DNA from: Bradyrhizobium liaoningense
Lineage (GTDB): Bacteria; Pseudomonadota; Alphaproteobacteria; Rhizobiales; Xanthobacteraceae
DNA length: 64,000 nucleotides
Assembly: GCF_018130785.1 (NCBI RefSeq)
Contig: NZ_JAFCJT010000010.1
Span: 1-64,000, forward strand
Reading direction: 5' to 3'
Positions 61,572-64,000 of the stretch are shown piece after piece; positions within the stretch are counted from its first letter, which is position 1; every line of letters begins with the position of its first letter. The notes under the pieces were generated by a model. It searched no databases. It was not told where the DNA came from and was given only the letters and a program-made list of their open reading frames with translations. The position numbers and the translations under genes were made by a program.

Positions 61572-61949
61572 ATGCTCATCGATCCCAGCACGATCCCGCT
61601 CGAGGAATGGCGGCCAGGTGTGAAGACCCGCATGGTCACATCCGCGCGCAACGGCGCGACCGCGCTCTGCATCTTCGAGCAATGGGTCGATCCCTGCGCC
61701 GGCGCGCCGACGCACAGCCACACGGTCGAGGAGGTGCTCACCGTGCGGGCGGGCGAGGCGGAGATGTGGGTCGAAGCCCGGCGTATCACGGTGACGGCCG
61801 GCCAGGCGCTGCTGGTTCCCGCCGGCCGCAAGCACGGTTTTCGCAATTCGGGAGTGACCATGCTGCATGTCCATGCGGTGTTGGCCTCGCCGGTCTTCGA
61901 GATGCTGCCGGAAGGGGCGAGTGAAGCGACGCGACGCTGGGAGCGGTAG
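61572..61949 (+). CDS. Cupin-domain protein
   Basis: This 125-residue protein has cupin motif 1 (THSHTVEEVLTVRAGEAEMWV) with the His-x-His metal pair, and motif 2 around LLVPAGRKHGFRNSG. It is a single-domain cupin of unknown function. Confidence 0.9.
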   Translation: MLIDPSTIPLEEWRPGVKTRMVTSARNGATALCIFEQWVDPCAGAPTHSHTVEEVLTVRAGEAEMWVEARRITVTAGQALLVPAGRKHGFRNSGVTMLHVHAVLASPVFEMLPEGASEATRRWER

Positions 61950-61959
61950 GGTAAGGGCG

Positions 61960-61981
61960 TCTCTCTCTCTCTCTCTCTCTC
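61960..61981. repeat. (TC)11 dinucleotide repeat
   Basis: Twenty-two consecutive bases of TC lie 11 bp after the cupin stop. Long dinucleotide runs like this are unusual in a high-GC genome and may vary in length. Confidence 0.9.
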
Positions 61982-61983
61982 CG

Positions 61984-62033
61984 TCACCCCAGGGTGGCCG
62001 CTTCTTCAGCGGCCCTCAAGGGGCGACGGGGAT
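61984..62033. repeat. Hairpin element between cupin and chemoreceptor
   Basis: GGCCGCT (61996-62002) pairs with AGCGGCC (62008-62014), flanked by CACCCC and GGGGCGACGGGG outer blocks. It lies between convergent genes and is terminator-like. Confidence 0.55.
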
Positions 62034-62050
62034 AGTGATAAAGCGAGAGC

Positions 62051-63718
62051 TTACGCCAGCTCCGCCGATGCGCGCTGCATGTTCGACGACATGTCGGAGG
62101 TCACGATGCTCTGCTCCTCGACCGCGGCCGCGGTGGAGGCGATGAACTCGTTGACGCCGGCAATCGCGGCCTTGATCGCGGTGAGCGAGTTCGCAACGTC
62201 GCCCGAGATGGTGTTCAGCGCGTCGATTTCGGAGGTAATCGTGTCGGTGGCCTGCTTGGCCTGGCCGGCGAGGTTCTTCACCTCGGAGGCGACCACGGCA
62301 AAGCCGCGGCCGGCTTCGCCCGCACGCGCCGATTCGATCGTGGCGTTGAGTGCAAGCAAATTGATCTGACTGGTGATGCCCGAAATCATCTCGACGATGC
62401 CGGTCATGGCCTGCGCCGCCGCAGTCAACTTCTGAGCCTGGCCGTCCGCGGACTCGACCCTCGTGGTCGCGACCTTGGAGGTCTCGCGCGATTTTGCCAT
62501 GGTCTCGGAGATCTCGCGGATCGAGGCGCTCATCTGCTCGCTGCCGGCGGCGACGGCCTCGATCAGCCCGCGCGCATTTTCGGCCTTCTTGCGGCCGATC
62601 GCCTGCGCGGTGATGTCGGTGGCGTATTTCACCACCTTGTAGGGCTTGCCGTTGAGATCAAAAATCGGGTTGTAGGACGCTTGGATCCAGATTTCGCGGC
62701 CGCCCTTGGCGATCCGCTTGTATTCGGCGGCCTGGTATTCGCCGCGGTTGAGCGTTTCCCAGAACTGGCGGTAGGCCGCGGAGTTTTTCTCGTTCGGTTC
62801 CACAAACATGCTGTGGTGCTGGCCCTTGATCTCGGTCAGCGAGTAACCCATCGCCTTGAGAAAATTCTCGTTGGCGGTACGGATCGTGCCGTCCATGTTG
62901 AACTCGATCACGGCCTGCGACTTCTGGATCGCGGCGAGCTGGCCGTTGTTGTCGGCAGCCTTCATCTTCTGCGCGGTGACGTCGGTTGCGAATTTCACCA
63001 CCTTGAACGGCTTGCCGGTCTCGTCGAGGATCGGGTTGTAGGTCGCGAGAATCCAGATCTCCTTGCCGCCCTTGCCGAGCCGCTTGTACTCGGCCGCCTC
63101 GAACTCGCCGCGGTTCAGCTTGACCCAGAACGCGGCATAGGCCGTGCTCACGCGATCCTCGGGCGTCACGAACATGCTGTGGTGCTTGCCCTTGATCTCG
63201 TCGAGCGAATAGCCCATCGCGCCCAGGAAGTTCTCGTTGGCGCTGACGATTGTGCCGTCCATGTTGAACTCGATCACGGCCTGCGCGCGGTTGATTGCGG
63301 CGATCTTGCCGGAGTCTTCCATGGTCTTGATCTTGTACGCCGTGATGTCGGTGGCGAACTTGATGAAGCTGACCACCTTGCCGTTCTTGTCCAGCAGCGG
63401 CGCGTACGAGGCATGAACCCAGACTTCCTTGCCGTTCTTGCCGAAGCGCTTGTATTGCGTGGTCTGGAATTCGCCGCGATTCAGGCTGGCCCAGAAGTCG
63501 CGATAGCGGGCGCTCTCGCGCTCAGCCGGACTGACGAAGATGCTGTGGTGCTTGCCCTTGATCTCGGCCAGCTTATAGCCGCTCATTTTCAGAAGGTTCT
63601 CGTTGGCATCGAGGATAGTGCCATCGAGATCGAATTCGATGACGGCCTGCGAGCGATCGAGGGCTTCGACTTCCGCGAGCGCGTGCTGGATCTTGGCCTT
63701 GCCGGTGAAATTGAACAC
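62051..63718 (-). CDS. Soluble chemoreceptor with three tandem PAS domains
   Basis: This 555-residue protein has no membrane segment. Three near-identical PAS/PAC units occupy about residues 20-130, 140-255 and 262-378, each with SQAVIEFNMDGTI-like starts, SIFVSP/MFVTPED and IWILATYNPILDE lines. The MCP signalling tip is GITSQINLLALNATIESARA followed by GRGFAVVASEVKNLAGQ. It resembles Aer2/BdlA-like cytoplasmic receptors, possibly heme- or flavin-binding. The very similar PAS units point to recent tandem duplication. Confidence 0.93.
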   Translation of the reverse strand: MFNFTGKAKIQHALAEVEALDRSQAVIEFDLDGTILDANENLLKMSGYKLAEIKGKHHSIFVSPAERESARYRDFWASLNRGEFQTTQYKRFGKNGKEVWVHASYAPLLDKNGKVVSFIKFATDITAYKIKTMEDSGKIAAINRAQAVIEFNMDGTIVSANENFLGAMGYSLDEIKGKHHSMFVTPEDRVSTAYAAFWVKLNRGEFEAAEYKRLGKGGKEIWILATYNPILDETGKPFKVVKFATDVTAQKMKAADNNGQLAAIQKSQAVIEFNMDGTIRTANENFLKAMGYSLTEIKGQHHSMFVEPNEKNSAAYRQFWETLNRGEYQAAEYKRIAKGGREIWIQASYNPIFDLNGKPYKVVKYATDITAQAIGRKKAENARGLIEAVAAGSEQMSASIREISETMAKSRETSKVATTRVESADGQAQKLTAAAQAMTGIVEMISGITSQINLLALNATIESARAGEAGRGFAVVASEVKNLAGQAKQATDTITSEIDALNTISGDVANSLTAIKAAIAGVNEFIASTAAAVEEQSIVTSDMSSNMQRASAELA

Positions 63719-64000
63719 TTAAGTTCCCCGTAATGGTTCAACTATGCATCGGCCGAGCTGCAATTGGCCTTGTCGAGAAAGTTGCATGCACGCGTTGACC
63801 AACTGTAAACCCTTGCAGGAAGCTGCGCCGTCTCCGTAGTTCCGCGTGCACCGGCCATGCTGCTCAACTCGCAGGCATTCCGGATTCATATGCACGGCGG
63901 GGTTCATAGGCAGGCCGTATTTGTACGGACGCACATCGCGATATTTTTCGCATCGTCTGTGTTGAATTTCGGCAAGCAATGTCGGCGCAAAGATGCGTGC
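63719..64000. promoter_or_regulatory. Region upstream of the triple-PAS receptor
   Basis: No convincing gene is seen in these 282 bp. It should hold the promoter of the receptor gene, and no specific box was assigned. The window ends here. Confidence 0.4.

Noticed and set aside
63719..63979. 86-codon minus-strand frame at the window end
   Set aside because: No domain, atypical codon use and no clear ribosome site; treated as the receptor's upstream region.
1..64000. CRISPR arrays, tRNA/rRNA genes, integrases and insertion sequences
   Set aside because: No evenly spaced direct repeats, no cloverleaf-like or rRNA sequence and no transposase were recognised; repeats seen are inverted, dispersed elements.

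Overview
The window looks like a chromosomal segment of a Bradyrhizobium-type alphaproteobacterium. The evidence is high GC throughout, the yebC-ruvC-ruvA-ruvB-ybgC gene order, many transporter and catabolic operons with 4-bp ATGA/GTGA overlaps, soluble chemoreceptors, and families of palindromic intergenic repeats of the kind common in Bradyrhizobium and Rhodopseudomonas. No rRNA, tRNA, CRISPR array, transposase, phage gene or integrase was recognised. Gene identities come from reading motifs and family resemblance, without database searches.

Layout. 1-7 kb: the end of an unidentified gene, a CobW-type metallochaperone, a Tat-exported cyclase-family hydrolase, and a three-gene periplasmic molybdenum hydroxylase (2Fe-2S subunit, molybdopterin subunit, triheme cytochrome c). 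7.5-10.8 kb: two cytoplasmic chemoreceptors that share the same C-terminal sensor-like domain. 11-16.3 kb: yebC and the ruvCAB Holliday-junction operon, a metallophosphoesterase, ybgC and an NTF2-like protein. The tolQRAB-pal genes expected after ybgC are absent from this position.

16.5-27.2 kb: a nitrogen-scavenging island. It holds a LysR regulator with a glutamine-amidotransferase-like gene, a divergent N-carbamoyl-D-amino-acid amidohydrolase, a polar amino-acid ABC transporter with two paralogous binding proteins, a PuuE-like deacetylase-fold hydrolase, an Asp/Glu/hydantoin racemase, a Tat-exported peptide-type binding protein and an amidohydrolase. Together these suggest import, ring opening, racemisation and decarbamoylation of hydantoin-like or ureido compounds. 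27.2-36.6 kb: a second island with an OccR/NocR-like LysR regulator, a PotABCD-like transporter, two DAO-type flavoproteins, HcnA/HcnB-like subunits and a RidA imine deaminase. This is an uptake-and-oxidation system for an opine-, imino- or D-amino-acid-like substrate.

36.7-48.9 kb: mixed functions. They are an unknown protein, a TPR protein, an ABC-F ATPase, the dicarboxylate carrier DctA, a uracil/xanthine permease, an SDR dehydrogenase, a sirtuin, the ATP-dependent hydantoinase/oxoprolinase pair HyuA-HyuB and a decayed 3' end of a TRAP-type permease gene. 49.2-53 kb: a PQQ-dependent alcohol dehydrogenase carrying the Asp-x-Asp signature of lanthanide enzymes, with its own cytochrome c, a XoxJ-like binding protein and a Tat-exported sugar-isomerase-like protein. 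53-64 kb: a GST/TetR divergent pair with a perfect inverted repeat, a GhrA-like reductase, a DGPF protein with an ECF42-type sigma factor, small stress and enzyme proteins, a 30-residue membrane micro-protein, a ClpP/crotonase-like periplasmic protein, an SDR, a cupin and a triple-PAS soluble chemoreceptor.
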